From: Megasphaera hominis | GTDB taxonomy: Bacteria; Bacillota; Negativicutes; Veillonellales; Megasphaeraceae | Assembly (NCBI RefSeq): GCF_014269395.1 | Contig: NZ_JACOGK010000029.1 | Coordinates: 1-39,565, forward strand | Length of the DNA: 39,565 bases | Reading direction: 5' to 3' | In this document: piece after piece, positions 31,916 through 39,446 of the stretch | Numbering within the stretch: position 1 is the first letter of the stretch | Layout: the number at the start of each line of letters is the position of its first letter | Program-made: the position numbers and the translations under genes | Notes under the pieces: model-generated | Database searches by the model: none | Told to the model about the DNA's origin: nothing | Seen by the model: only the letters and a program-made list of their open reading frames with translations

Positions 31916-31932
31916 TACGGAGGCGCAGAGGT

Positions 31933-32394
31933 ATGAATTCAGTACAATTATTAGGTAATTTGGCTCGTGATCCTGAAATCCGTTTTACGAAAACTGGCCG
32001 TGCTATGGCCAGATTCACCGTAGCGTGCACCAATACCTACATTCCGTATGGTGCTCAGGAACCGCGGGAAATAACTGATTTTGTTCCTTGTGTTGCATGG
32101 GGAAATTTGGCAGAAACCTGTGGCAATAACCTGGCCAAAGGCAGCCGTGTTTTCGTAGAAGGCCGTTATTCTACGCGTTCGTATGAAACGCCAGACGGCC
32201 AGAAACGGTACGTAACGGAAGTCGTAGCCAATTTTGTAGCACAGACAATGGGTTCGGAACACCAGGGCAATGGCCCTGCGGCACCGTCGTATGGCGCACC
32301 GCAGGCAGGCGCGCAGCAGCCGAAGGCAGCTGCACCGGGAGCTGGCTTTGACAGCATGGGCTCCAGCGCTCCCGATGACGATATCCCGTTCTAA
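31933..32394 (+). CDS. ssb: Single-stranded DNA-binding protein
   Basis: This 153-residue protein coats single-stranded DNA in replication and repair. The OB fold occupies residues 1 to about 105 (MNSVQLLGNLARDPEIRFT, VACTNTYIPYG, FVEGRYSTRSYETPDGQKRY). A low-complexity Ala/Pro/Gln linker follows, and the chain ends in the acidic protein-interaction tip DDDIPF. It sits between rpsF and rpsR, as in most Firmicutes, with GGAGG before its ATG. Confidence 0.96.
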   Translation: MNSVQLLGNLARDPEIRFTKTGRAMARFTVACTNTYIPYGAQEPREITDFVPCVAWGNLAETCGNNLAKGSRVFVEGRYSTRSYETPDGQKRYVTEVVANFVAQTMGSEHQGNGPAAPSYGAPQAGAQQPKAAAPGAGFDSMGSSAPDDDIPF

Positions 32395-32438
32395 AGTCAA
32401 ACACATCCCTTATTACATTTTAATAAGGAGGATATACA

Positions 32439-32669
32439 ATGAGAAGAGATCGCTCGAGAAAACCGAGAAGAAAAGTATGCAGCTTCTGCGTAGATCATGC
32501 TGAACAGATCGATTACAAAGACGTTGCAAAGCTCCGCCGTTTCACGACGGAACGTGGTAAAATTTTGCCGCGCCGCATTTCCGGTGTTTGCGCAAAACAT
32601 CAGCGTAAGCTGACCATCGCCATCAAACGTGCCAGAGCTATTGCTTTGCTTCCGTATACGGCAGACTAA
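32439..32669 (+). CDS. rpsR: 30S ribosomal protein S18, zinc-binding form
   Basis: This 76-residue protein partners S6 in the 30S platform. [32 protein letters not shown] and [14 protein letters not shown] are diagnostic. C14, C17, C51 and H54 form a likely zinc site, marking the 'C+' form of S18; many Firmicutes also carry a cysteine-free copy. AAGGAGG precedes the start. The operon ends at the terminator at 32676. Confidence 0.96.
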   Translation: MRRDRSRKPRRKVCSFCVDHAEQIDYKDVAKLRRFTTERGKILPRRISGVCAKHQRKLTIAIKRARAIALLPYTAD

Positions 32670-32675
32670 TCAAAT

Positions 32676-32710
32676 AAAAATACCGCACGATTATTCGTGC
32701 GGTATTTTTT
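32676..32710 (+). terminator. Bidirectional terminator of rpsF operon and dagK
   Basis: AAAAATACCGCACGA (32676-32690) pairs with TCGTGCGGTATTTTT (32695-32709) around a short loop. The stop codon of the convergent lipid-kinase gene (32691-32693) lies in the loop, so its last codons form one arm. Confidence 0.9.
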
Positions 32711-33668
32711 TTATGATTTTTTTGGGACTAGGCAAATGGGGCTTGCCATAGGGAAGGAAGTTCATGGCGTGGTGGGGCTGGGAGGGGACGCATACGTTGA
32801 GAAAGGACGGAATGACCTCGATATCGAGAGGAAAATCCGGACCCTGGTCACCATCCATATTCGTTGTCAGACTGCCTTCTACTAAGGTAATATTTACGTG
32901 CGTCGCCGTAGTGAGGCTCATGTATTCCGAACTGAGGGGCGTTCCGGCCATAAATTCCGGTATGGCCCGCAACAGATCGAGATAGGTAAAATCCTTGAAA
33001 ATGCCGAGCCAAAGCTTGCCGTCATCTACCTGGGCTGCCGGGGCAATATTGCGGAAACTGCCGACTGAATCGGTCAGCATGAGGACAATCAAGGGCGAGC
33101 GGTAAATATAAACGCCGTTATCGCTCTCTATTTTGAAGAGGTACGTTTCGTGATTTTGCAGGGCTTTTAAGCCAGTAAGAAAATACGCCAGAGGACCGAG
33201 GCGCGTTTTCTGCTCGATGGAAACGGCGCCTACCGCTTCGGGCATGAAGCCGGCAGCAATGGTGTTGACAAAGTAATGGTCATTGACGCGGCCAATATCG
33301 ACCTTTTGGTAATGAGGCTTCTTTAAGCCGGCAATAGCTGCTTCCGGGTGCAAGGGCATGTGCAGGGCCCGGCCCAAATCATTGACTGTACCCAAAGGAA
33401 CGAAACCGAAGGTGAGGGACGTGCGCCCAGCCTGGGCCAGACCGTTTACCGTCTCGTTCAGCGTACCGTCACCGCCCATGCAAAAGACGGCATCGTAGCC
33501 TGTGAGCGAGGCTTCGCGGGCCCAATCGGTGGCATCACCGGGACCATTGGTAATACGCATTTCTACTTCGTCGTACATGGTATCCAACTGGTCTTTCAAA
33601 GGCTGTTTATAATATTTGGCGCGTTCACGGCCTGCTGTCGGGTTAACAATCAACAAACACCGACTCAT
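32691..33668 (-). CDS. Diacylglycerol kinase-family lipid kinase
   Basis: This 325-residue protein belongs to the DagK/DgkB/YegS family, which phosphorylates diacylglycerol or related lipids at the membrane face. The N-terminal LLIVNPTAGRERA and the nucleotide site CMGGDGTLNETVNGL (about 75-90) are diagnostic, followed by PLGTVNDLGRALHMP and the beta-rich second domain with MDGDQGP. The start has AAAGGGGG about 9 bases upstream. The last dozen codons, rich in Lys, Ile and Pro, overlap the transcription terminator; this may be a drifted C-terminus. Confidence 0.9.
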   Translation of the reverse strand: MSRCLLIVNPTAGRERAKYYKQPLKDQLDTMYDEVEMRITNGPGDATDWAREASLTGYDAVFCMGGDGTLNETVNGLAQAGRTSLTFGFVPLGTVNDLGRALHMPLHPEAAIAGLKKPHYQKVDIGRVNDHYFVNTIAAGFMPEAVGAVSIEQKTRLGPLAYFLTGLKALQNHETYLFKIESDNGVYIYRSPLIVLMLTDSVGSFRNIAPAAQVDDGKLWLGIFKDFTYLDLLRAIPEFMAGTPLSSEYMSLTTATHVNITLVEGSLTTNMDGDQGPDFPLDIEVIPSFLNVCVPSQPHHAMNFLPYGKPHLPSPKKIIKKIPHE

Positions 33669-33730
33669 GAAAATTCCCCCTTTACTACGTTGCTGCAGGC
33701 ATGATCTGCATTAAAAACTTAGACTGTACT

Positions 33731-33759
33731 ATTATAGACGCAAAGCAGCAAGCAGGGAA
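33731..33759 (-). promoter_or_regulatory. Promoter of the lipid-kinase gene
   Basis: On the minus strand, TTCCCT (33759-33754) and TATAAT (33736-33731) are 17 bases apart. Confidence 0.5.
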
Positions 33760-33810
33760 GAGTCTGCCTGCGTTTTTTTTGCGTTGTCCGGCCAGGCCTG
33801 CTGACCGTCC

Positions 33811-33840
33811 TTAAAGAATGTGGTAAGATAAACCTATACT
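33811..33840 (+). promoter_or_regulatory. Likely promoter of the gamma-glutamyltransferase-like gene
   Basis: TTAAAG (33811-33816) and TATACT (33835-33840) are 18 bases apart, about 24 bases before the start codon. Confidence 0.4.
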
Positions 33841-33863
33841 AAGAGACGAAAGGATGTGTTTTT

Positions 33864-35477
33864 ATGACCTTGTCTTTTGATGCACAGCAGTATCCCTATC
33901 CGTCGCGGCGGGAAGTTGTCTATAGCCGGCGCGGTATGGTGTGTACGTCCCAAACTCTGGCAGCCCAGGCCGGCCTGGACATGCTCAAGCGCGGTGGCAA
34001 TGCCATCGATGCCGCCCTGGCGACAGCCATAGCCCTGACGGTGTTAGAACCAACGAGTAACGGCTTGGGCAGCGATGCCTTTGCCCTGGTCTGGACGGGC
34101 GGCAAGCTCTACGGCCTGAACGGCAGCGGCTGGTCACCGGAAAGATTGACGTGGGAAGCCTTACAGGCCCGGGGCCTGAAGGAAATGCCCTTGCGCGGCT
34201 GGACGCCCGTTATGGTACCGGGGGCGCCGGCAGCCTGGGCAGAGCTCCATGGCCGCTTTGGCAGGCTGCCCTTTGCCGACCTCTTTGAACCGGCTATTGC
34301 CTATGCAGCAGAGGGCTATGCCGTCATGCCCAACCTGGCGTGCATGTTTGCCGAAGGGGAGACGAGTTTTGCTCCCTATCGCACAGAAGAAGCGTTTCAA
34401 GGGCTTTTTTCCACCTTTTATCCTAAGGGAAAGGCCCTCAAAGCCGGGCAGATCCTGAAGCTGCCGGATCATGCCCGTTCCCTGCGTTTGCTTGCCCAGA
34501 GCCGGTGCCGTGATTTTTATGAAGGCGAAATGGCTGAGGCTATGGACGCGTGGGCAAAAAAGACAGGCGGCTATCTGCGCCTGGCTGACCTAAAGGAATA
34601 TAAGCCCCAGTGGGTAGAACCGATCCATACGTCCTACCGTGGCTACGATGTTTGGGAAATACCGCCTAACGGCCACGGACTGGTCGTCCTCATGGCCCTC
34701 AATATAGCCCGGGGTCTGGACTTTGCACAGCGTGATTCTGTAGAGACCTTCCACCGCCAGATCGAAGCCATGAAGCTGGCTTTTGTAGACGGTAAGGAAT
34801 ATATTGCCGACCCGCGCTTTATGCAGACCTCTGTAGAGTACTGGCTCTCTGAAGCGTACGCTGCCAAACGGCGCAGCGAAATAGGCCAGGCTGCCCTGCG
34901 GCCGAAGCCGGTCGACCCAAATTGTGGCGGTACGGTATATCTTTGTACGGCCGACGGAGAAGGCAACATGGTTTCGTATATACAGAGCAACTACACGGGC
35001 TTTGGCTCCGGTATTGTCATTCCTGGCTACGGTATTGCCTTGAGCGACCGGGGCCATAACTTTACGTTGAATCCGCACAGTGACAACTGTGTCGGACCGC
35101 GTAAAAAATCGTATCATACGATCATTCCGGGCTTTTTGTCCCAAAACGGACAGGCCATTGGCCCCTTTGGCGTCATGGGTGCGTTCATGCAGCCTCAAGG
35201 ACAACTGCAGGTACTCATGAATACGATAGATTTCCATCTGAATCCCCAGGCTGCCTTGGATGCGCCACGCTGGCAGTGGCTGGGCGGCCGGCGCATTGAA
35301 GTCGAACCGGGTGTGCCCGCTGCCATTGTCGAAGGCCTGAAAGCCCGGGGCCACGAAGTGACCATTCAGCCTGACCCCATTCCCTTTGGCCGGGGCCAGA
35401 TCATTTGGCGCAACGACGAAGGCACCCTCATGGGCGCCACAGAGCCGCGGGCCGATGGTACCGTAGCCGCCTGGTAA
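33864..35477 (+). CDS. Gamma-glutamyltranspeptidase-family protein (YwrD-like, cytoplasmic)
   Basis: This 537-residue Ntn-hydrolase precursor should cleave itself before T357 (CGG-TVYLCTADGEGNM) to give two subunits with Thr as nucleophile. KRGGNAIDAALATAIALTVL and EPTSNGLGSDAFALVW are typical of the large chain and GIALSDRGHNFTL of the small one. There is no signal peptide, unlike classical periplasmic Ggt; it resembles the YwrD/oxamate amidohydrolase (HpxW) branch. The substrate could be a gamma-glutamyl compound or another amide. The gene is convergent with a D-cysteine desulfhydrase-like gene, with only 3 bases between stops and no terminator seen. Confidence 0.85.
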   Translation: MTLSFDAQQYPYPSRREVVYSRRGMVCTSQTLAAQAGLDMLKRGGNAIDAALATAIALTVLEPTSNGLGSDAFALVWTGGKLYGLNGSGWSPERLTWEALQARGLKEMPLRGWTPVMVPGAPAAWAELHGRFGRLPFADLFEPAIAYAAEGYAVMPNLACMFAEGETSFAPYRTEEAFQGLFSTFYPKGKALKAGQILKLPDHARSLRLLAQSRCRDFYEGEMAEAMDAWAKKTGGYLRLADLKEYKPQWVEPIHTSYRGYDVWEIPPNGHGLVVLMALNIARGLDFAQRDSVETFHRQIEAMKLAFVDGKEYIADPRFMQTSVEYWLSEAYAAKRRSEIGQAALRPKPVDPNCGGTVYLCTADGEGNMVSYIQSNYTGFGSGIVIPGYGIALSDRGHNFTLNPHSDNCVGPRKKSYHTIIPGFLSQNGQAIGPFGVMGAFMQPQGQLQVLMNTIDFHLNPQAALDAPRWQWLGGRRIEVEPGVPAAIVEGLKARGHEVTIQPDPIPFGRGQIIWRNDEGTLMGATEPRADGTVAAW

Positions 35478-35480
35478 CCA

Positions 35481-36503
35481 TTAAAGGAGCGTAATTTGAC
35501 TGGCTACTTCTTTGGCCAGCTCTTCCCGGTGTTCCTTCGTATAGAGGCCGGGCAGACCGCCTGTGTGGAGGAGAATAACCGGGTTCAGCATCTTGATTTT
35601 CCGTTCCTTGATCATGTCGAGGACGGCGGCAAACATCTTGCCTGTATAGCAGGGGTCGAGAAGCAGCCCTTCCTGGCGGGCCATGGTGTAAATCGCCTGG
35701 CGCACGGCGGCATCCGGTTCATTGTAGCCGGCCCGGACATAGCCCGTTTCGATATGCATGTCGCTATCGTCAAAATCGAACCCGTACAGGTCCTTTACTT
35801 CCTGGAAATACGCGGCCAGCCGTTCCTTTTCCTTCTTTTCAAAGGGCAGGACGGCAATGCCCGTCAGCTTTAGTGTCGATTTGATGGCCTTTAAGCCGCA
35901 ATAGAGGCCCATAAAGGTACCCATGCTGCCAACGGCCGTGTAGACCGTAGCCCGGCCCAGATGGGCGGCCTTGGCCTGGGCATCGAGTTCGGCAGCACAG
36001 TCAAAATAACCGAGCATGCCTAAGGCGTTGCTGCCGCCAAAGGGGATATAATATACCGTTTCCCCTTTCTTTTCTTCTTCCTGCGTGACCTGTTCGACGG
36101 CTTCTGCCAGTTGTACGTCTGCATCCCGGCCATCGTCCTGTTTGATGATGACACGGGCACCGAAGATGCCGTCGAGGAGCAAATTAGCGCTTACTTCGCC
36201 CGGGTCGGCACCGAGGCAGATGATGATGCAGTGCAAGCCAAACTTGGCTGCCGCAGCGGCTGTCAGGCGGGCGTGGTTGGACTGTACGCCACCGACGGTA
36301 ATGATCGTCGTCGCTTCGCTGACCTGGGCTTCGCCAATAAGGTATTCCAGCTTGCGCAGCTTATTGCCACCGCCGCCGAGGGGCGTCAGATCGTCCCGCT
36401 TGATATACATTTCACGTAGTACCGTTTGTGATAAACCGGGTAAATATTGTAACGGCGTAGGCGTCGTCTGGAGCAGCGTAATTTTAGGAACATTGATGAG
36501 CAT
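35481..36503 (-). CDS. PLP-dependent D-cysteine desulfhydrase / ACC deaminase-like enzyme
   Basis: This 340-residue fold-type II PLP enzyme carries the motif PLGGGGNKLRKLEYL with the cofactor-binding lysine at K51, then TVGGVQSNHARLTAAAAAK and a C-terminal LLHTGGLPGLY phosphate loop. Family members release sulfide and pyruvate from D-cysteine, or deaminate ACC; L-cysteate sulfo-lyase is another relative. The ATG at 36503 follows AAGGAGGCC; an upstream extension to 36557 lies in the promoter. Substrate is unproven; D-cysteine is the most common for anaerobes. Confidence 0.85.
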   Translation of the reverse strand: MLINVPKITLLQTTPTPLQYLPGLSQTVLREMYIKRDDLTPLGGGGNKLRKLEYLIGEAQVSEATTIITVGGVQSNHARLTAAAAAKFGLHCIIICLGADPGEVSANLLLDGIFGARVIIKQDDGRDADVQLAEAVEQVTQEEEKKGETVYYIPFGGSNALGMLGYFDCAAELDAQAKAAHLGRATVYTAVGSMGTFMGLYCGLKAIKSTLKLTGIAVLPFEKKEKERLAAYFQEVKDLYGFDFDDSDMHIETGYVRAGYNEPDAAVRQAIYTMARQEGLLLDPCYTGKMFAAVLDMIKERKIKMLNPVILLHTGGLPGLYTKEHREELAKEVASQITLL

Positions 36504-36552
36504 GATAGGCCTCCTTGTGGGGTATCTGTTTTCCTTGTATTGTATCATAAAA

Positions 36553-36566
36553 CCCATTATTATGGG
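36553..36566. promoter_or_regulatory. Palindrome upstream of the D-cysteine desulfhydrase-like gene
   Basis: CCCATTATTATGGG pairs with itself (5-base arms, 4-base centre). On the minus strand TACAAT (36544-36539) may be the -10, and the palindrome covers the -35 region, so it may be an operator. Confidence 0.4.
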
Positions 36567-36633
36567 AATTATCGGGCGTAATGAGCATCTCCTAAGGATG
36601 TCTTTTTCTCATGAAAAAGATAAGAATTGGGGT

Positions 36634-36662
36634 TTGACATTTTAGTATGGTAATCCTATAAT
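36634..36662 (+). promoter_or_regulatory. Consensus promoter of the UxaA-like operon
   Basis: TTGACA (36634-36639) and TATAAT (36657-36662) are 17 bases apart, a full consensus promoter. The transcript has a leader of about 140 bases, in which GGGAAAA (36714-36720) and TTTTCCC (36739-36745) can pair. The gap 36504-36809 holds this and the palindrome at 36553. Confidence 0.85.
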
Positions 36663-36809
36663 GAAAAAGTAAAGGTTGTATATACACAATAGGTCTTATA
36701 TGCAAACGGATATGGGAAAAAACGTAATTTTATATGTATTTTCCCTTAGATTGTGTCTGATTGCACTATATAAAATTACTTAATGTACAGAAAGAGAGGT
36801 CTCATAGCT

Positions 36810-37094
36810 ATGATTAATGCCATGATCATCGACGGCAAAGACAACGTTGCTGTTGTTATCGAACCGGTAAAGAAAGGTGATACCGTTTCTTACGTCGATA
36901 TGGACAAGAAGACAGTCACATTCACAGCCATTGAAGATGTTCAGATTTACCACAAGATCGCAATTAAAGATATTCCTGCAGATGAACCGGTTGTCAAATA
37001 TGGCGAACACATTGGCCATGCTGCCCGTGAAATCAAGCAGGGTGAACACGTACATGAACACAACGTCAAAGCTGTACGTGAAAATTTAGGCTAA
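36810..37094 (+). CDS. UxaA-family dehydratase small subunit (SAF domain)
   Basis: This 94-residue protein is the separate SAF domain that in UxaA/GarD is fused to the N-terminus: MINAMIIDGKDNVAVVIEPV, KKGDTVSYVD and an AIKDIPADEPVVKYGEHIG segment ending in HVHEHNVK, the histidines that bind substrate or metal in this family. The ATG at 36810 was chosen over the frame start at 36783 because GAGAGG lies 10 bases upstream and the family begins here. The split arrangement is also that of SuyA of sulfolactate sulfo-lyase. The large subunit follows after 15 bases. Substrate open. Confidence 0.85.
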   Translation: MINAMIIDGKDNVAVVIEPVKKGDTVSYVDMDKKTVTFTAIEDVQIYHKIAIKDIPADEPVVKYGEHIGHAAREIKQGEHVHEHNVKAVRENLG

Positions 37095-37109
37095 GAGGAG
37101 GAACTGACA

Positions 37110-38270
37110 ATGAACTTTTGGGGATATAAACGTCCGGATGGACGCGTAGGTGTACGTAATTACGTTTTGATCCTGCCGGCTAGCGTTTGCGCTTCCGATA
37201 CAACGAGAATCATTGCCTCGCAGGTTAACGGAGCTGTAACTTTCAATAACCAGAACGGCTGCTCCCAGGTACCGCCTGATCAGCAGCTGACCATGGACGT
37301 CGAAGCAGGCTACGCTGCTAACCCGAACGTATACGGCACGGTTGTCGTATCGCTGGGCTGCGAAAACTGTCAGATGGACCTGGTTGTAAAAGCCATTCAG
37401 GAACGGACAAACAAACCGCTGAAACAGGTTATCATCCAGGAAGAAGGCGGCACGCTGAAAGCCATCGACAAAGCCGTCCGTTATGCCAAAGAAATGGTAC
37501 AGGAAGCCAGCATGATGCGCCGTGAAGAATGCGATATGAGCAAACTGATCGTCGGCACCGAATGCGGTGGTTCTGACCCGACTTCCGGCCTGGCTGCCAA
37601 CCCGACTATTGGTGAACTGAGCGATCGCCTCGTAGACCTGGGCGCTACGTCCATCTTGAGCGAAACGACAGAATTCATCGGTGCCGAACACATTCTGGCC
37701 CGCCGTGGTAAAAACGAAGAAGTCAAAAAGCAGATCCTCGGTATCGTACACCGCTATGAAGACGCACTGCGCCTGGTTGGTGAAGAAGTCCGCGAAGGCA
37801 ACCCGAGCCCGGGCAACAAAGCCGGCGGTCTGACGACACTGGAAGAAAAATCCTTGGGCTGCATCCATAAGGGCGGCCATCGTACGATCGAAGCCGTCTA
37901 TGACTATGGCAAACAGATCGATACGACCGGCTTGGTTATCATGGATACCCCGGGGAACGACCCGTCCTCCGTTGCCGGCATGGTTGCCGGTGGCTGCCAG
38001 GTAGTCGTATTCTCCACAGGCCGTGGTACACCGACAGGCAATCCGCTCGTTCCGGTTATTAAGATCACTGGCAACAAACTGACCTTCAAAAACATGGAAG
38101 ACAACATCGACTACGATGCCAGCCCGGTTATTTACGGCAAGAAGACCTTGGGCGAACAGGGCGACGAACTCCTGGCTATGACCATGGAAGTTGTCAACGG
38201 CAAACAGTCGAAGGCTGAATCCCTGGGCTATACGGAAATGGCCATTGCCCGTGTTTGCAATTACACCTAA
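37110..38270 (+). CDS. UxaA-family dehydratase large subunit (altronate/galactarate dehydratase or sulfolactate lyase type)
   Basis: This 386-residue protein is the catalytic domain of the UxaA/GarD family: GYKRPDGRVGVRNYVLILP at the start, VVSLGCENCQMD, ECGGSDPTSGLAANP, and MDTPGNDPSSVAGMVAGGCQ with VVFSTGRGTPTGNPLVPVIK near the end. These enzymes remove water (or sulfite, in SuyB) from a hydroxy acid to give a 2-oxo acid. An HpcH/HpaI aldolase follows, which would cleave a 2-keto-3-deoxy product, so dehydration of a sugar acid is the simplest reading. AGAGGAGG precedes the start. Confidence 0.88.
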   Translation: MNFWGYKRPDGRVGVRNYVLILPASVCASDTTRIIASQVNGAVTFNNQNGCSQVPPDQQLTMDVEAGYAANPNVYGTVVVSLGCENCQMDLVVKAIQERTNKPLKQVIIQEEGGTLKAIDKAVRYAKEMVQEASMMRREECDMSKLIVGTECGGSDPTSGLAANPTIGELSDRLVDLGATSILSETTEFIGAEHILARRGKNEEVKKQILGIVHRYEDALRLVGEEVREGNPSPGNKAGGLTTLEEKSLGCIHKGGHRTIEAVYDYGKQIDTTGLVIMDTPGNDPSSVAGMVAGGCQVVVFSTGRGTPTGNPLVPVIKITGNKLTFKNMEDNIDYDASPVIYGKKTLGEQGDELLAMTMEVVNGKQSKAESLGYTEMAIARVCNYT

Positions 38271-38323
38271 TAGGTTGTAGCGCTAAAGACGGTATGTGAC
38301 TTTTTTTCGGGAGGTTTTTTCAC

Positions 38324-39085
38324 ATGAGCATTTTTAAAGAACGTTTGAAAAAAGGTGAAAAGTTATTTGGGCCTTTCATCAACATGAATTACCCTGCCGT
38401 TGCTGAAGTAGCCGGCATGGCTGGCTTTGACTTCTGCATCATCGATAACGAACATGGCGAAATTCCTGTAGAAAGTACGCTGAACATGATCAGAGCGTGC
38501 AAACTGGCTAACATTCCGTCCATCGTCCGTGTCTATGAAGGCAATCCGGAACTGATCGACAAAGCACTGGATCTCGGCGCCGACGGCGTACAGATTCCTA
38601 ACATTGGCTCCAAGGAAGCAGCTGAAATCGCTGTCAGCGCAGCAAAATTCGCTCCCTTCGGCAGCCGTGGCTGTAACCGCTATGTCCGTGCCGGTAAATA
38701 TGGCTCTATCGATAAAGCTGATTTCTTCGGTAAAGCCAACGATGAAACGGCAGTAATCCTCCAGGTAGAAGGCCAGGATGGCGTACAGGCATTGCCGGAT
38801 ATCCTGCAGGTAAAAGGCTTCGATGTCCTCTTTGTAGGACCGTATGACCTTTCTGCTTCCTTAGGTATTCCGGGCCAGGTAAATCATCCAAAGGTTATCG
38901 CCCAGATGGAAGAAATCATGCGTCAGGCCAAAGAAGTAGGCGTAGCTGTTGGCTTCTTCTGCGATGACGTAGCTACGGCCGTAGAATGGAAGAACCGTGG
39001 CGTTCAGTACGTTTCCTTCTCTTCCGACATTGGCCAGCTCTACGAACGCTTTAAAGAAGCTGCTGATGGCTTTGCCAAAGGCTGA
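38324..39085 (+). CDS. HpcH/HpaI-family aldolase, paralog 2
   Basis: This 253-residue class II aldolase is the second copy in the window. It keeps the same catalytic positions as the first: H44 in DNEHGE, R69 in IVRV, E149 in LQVEGQDG and D175 in GPYDLSAS. It differs throughout otherwise, so it is an old paralog, not a recent duplicate. It lies 53 bases after the UxaA-like large subunit, in the same operon by spacing, with CGGGAGG about 8 bases before its ATG. It probably cleaves the dehydratase product. Terminator at 39116. Confidence 0.9.
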   Translation: MSIFKERLKKGEKLFGPFINMNYPAVAEVAGMAGFDFCIIDNEHGEIPVESTLNMIRACKLANIPSIVRVYEGNPELIDKALDLGADGVQIPNIGSKEAAEIAVSAAKFAPFGSRGCNRYVRAGKYGSIDKADFFGKANDETAVILQVEGQDGVQALPDILQVKGFDVLFVGPYDLSASLGIPGQVNHPKVIAQMEEIMRQAKEVGVAVGFFCDDVATAVEWKNRGVQYVSFSSDIGQLYERFKEAADGFAKG

Positions 39086-39115
39086 GTATAATCACATATA
39101 GGGAATGACCTGTTT

Positions 39116-39155
39116 ATAAGTGCAAAGGACCTGCCGGCCCTTTGCACTTATTTTC
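39116..39155 (+). terminator. Intrinsic terminator after the second aldolase
   Basis: ATAAGTGCAAAGG (39116-39128) pairs with CCTTTGCACTTAT (39139-39151), followed by a T-run. Confidence 0.88.
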
Positions 39156-39311
39156 ACATAATATACCGTTGCAGTGCAGATTCGTGACAAAAAGCGCCGC
39201 CTGTATTATAATTGAATAGCAAAACAAAGTGTTTAATCATGCGTTTTTTACATGGAGAATTCTTGTGCTTTGCTATTTTTTAAAGTACCCTGGGAAAAAC
39301 GGGTAAATGTA

Positions 39312-39340
39312 TTGACGCTCGCCCAGGAAGCACGTATAAT
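39312..39340 (+). promoter_or_regulatory. Strong promoter of the last gene
   Basis: TTGACG (39312-39317) and TATAAT (39335-39340) are 17 bases apart. The rest of the gap 39156-39311 is AT-rich with no feature I could assign. Confidence 0.8.
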
Positions 39341-39359
39341 TAACGTGTAATTCGTATAT

Positions 39360-39395
39360 ACGACACCATTCACATATATGAATAATACGTGTCGT
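39360..39395 (+). promoter_or_regulatory. Leader hairpin before the last gene
   Basis: ACGACAC (39360-39366) pairs with GTGTCGT (39389-39395), and ATTCA with TGAAT nests inside. It lies in the leader, between the promoter at 39312 and the start at 39447. Its role is unknown. Confidence 0.45.
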
Positions 39396-39446
39396 TATCG
39401 TAAGTTTGTGAAAATAAGTACGTCATAAAAGGAGTAGATGTTAATC

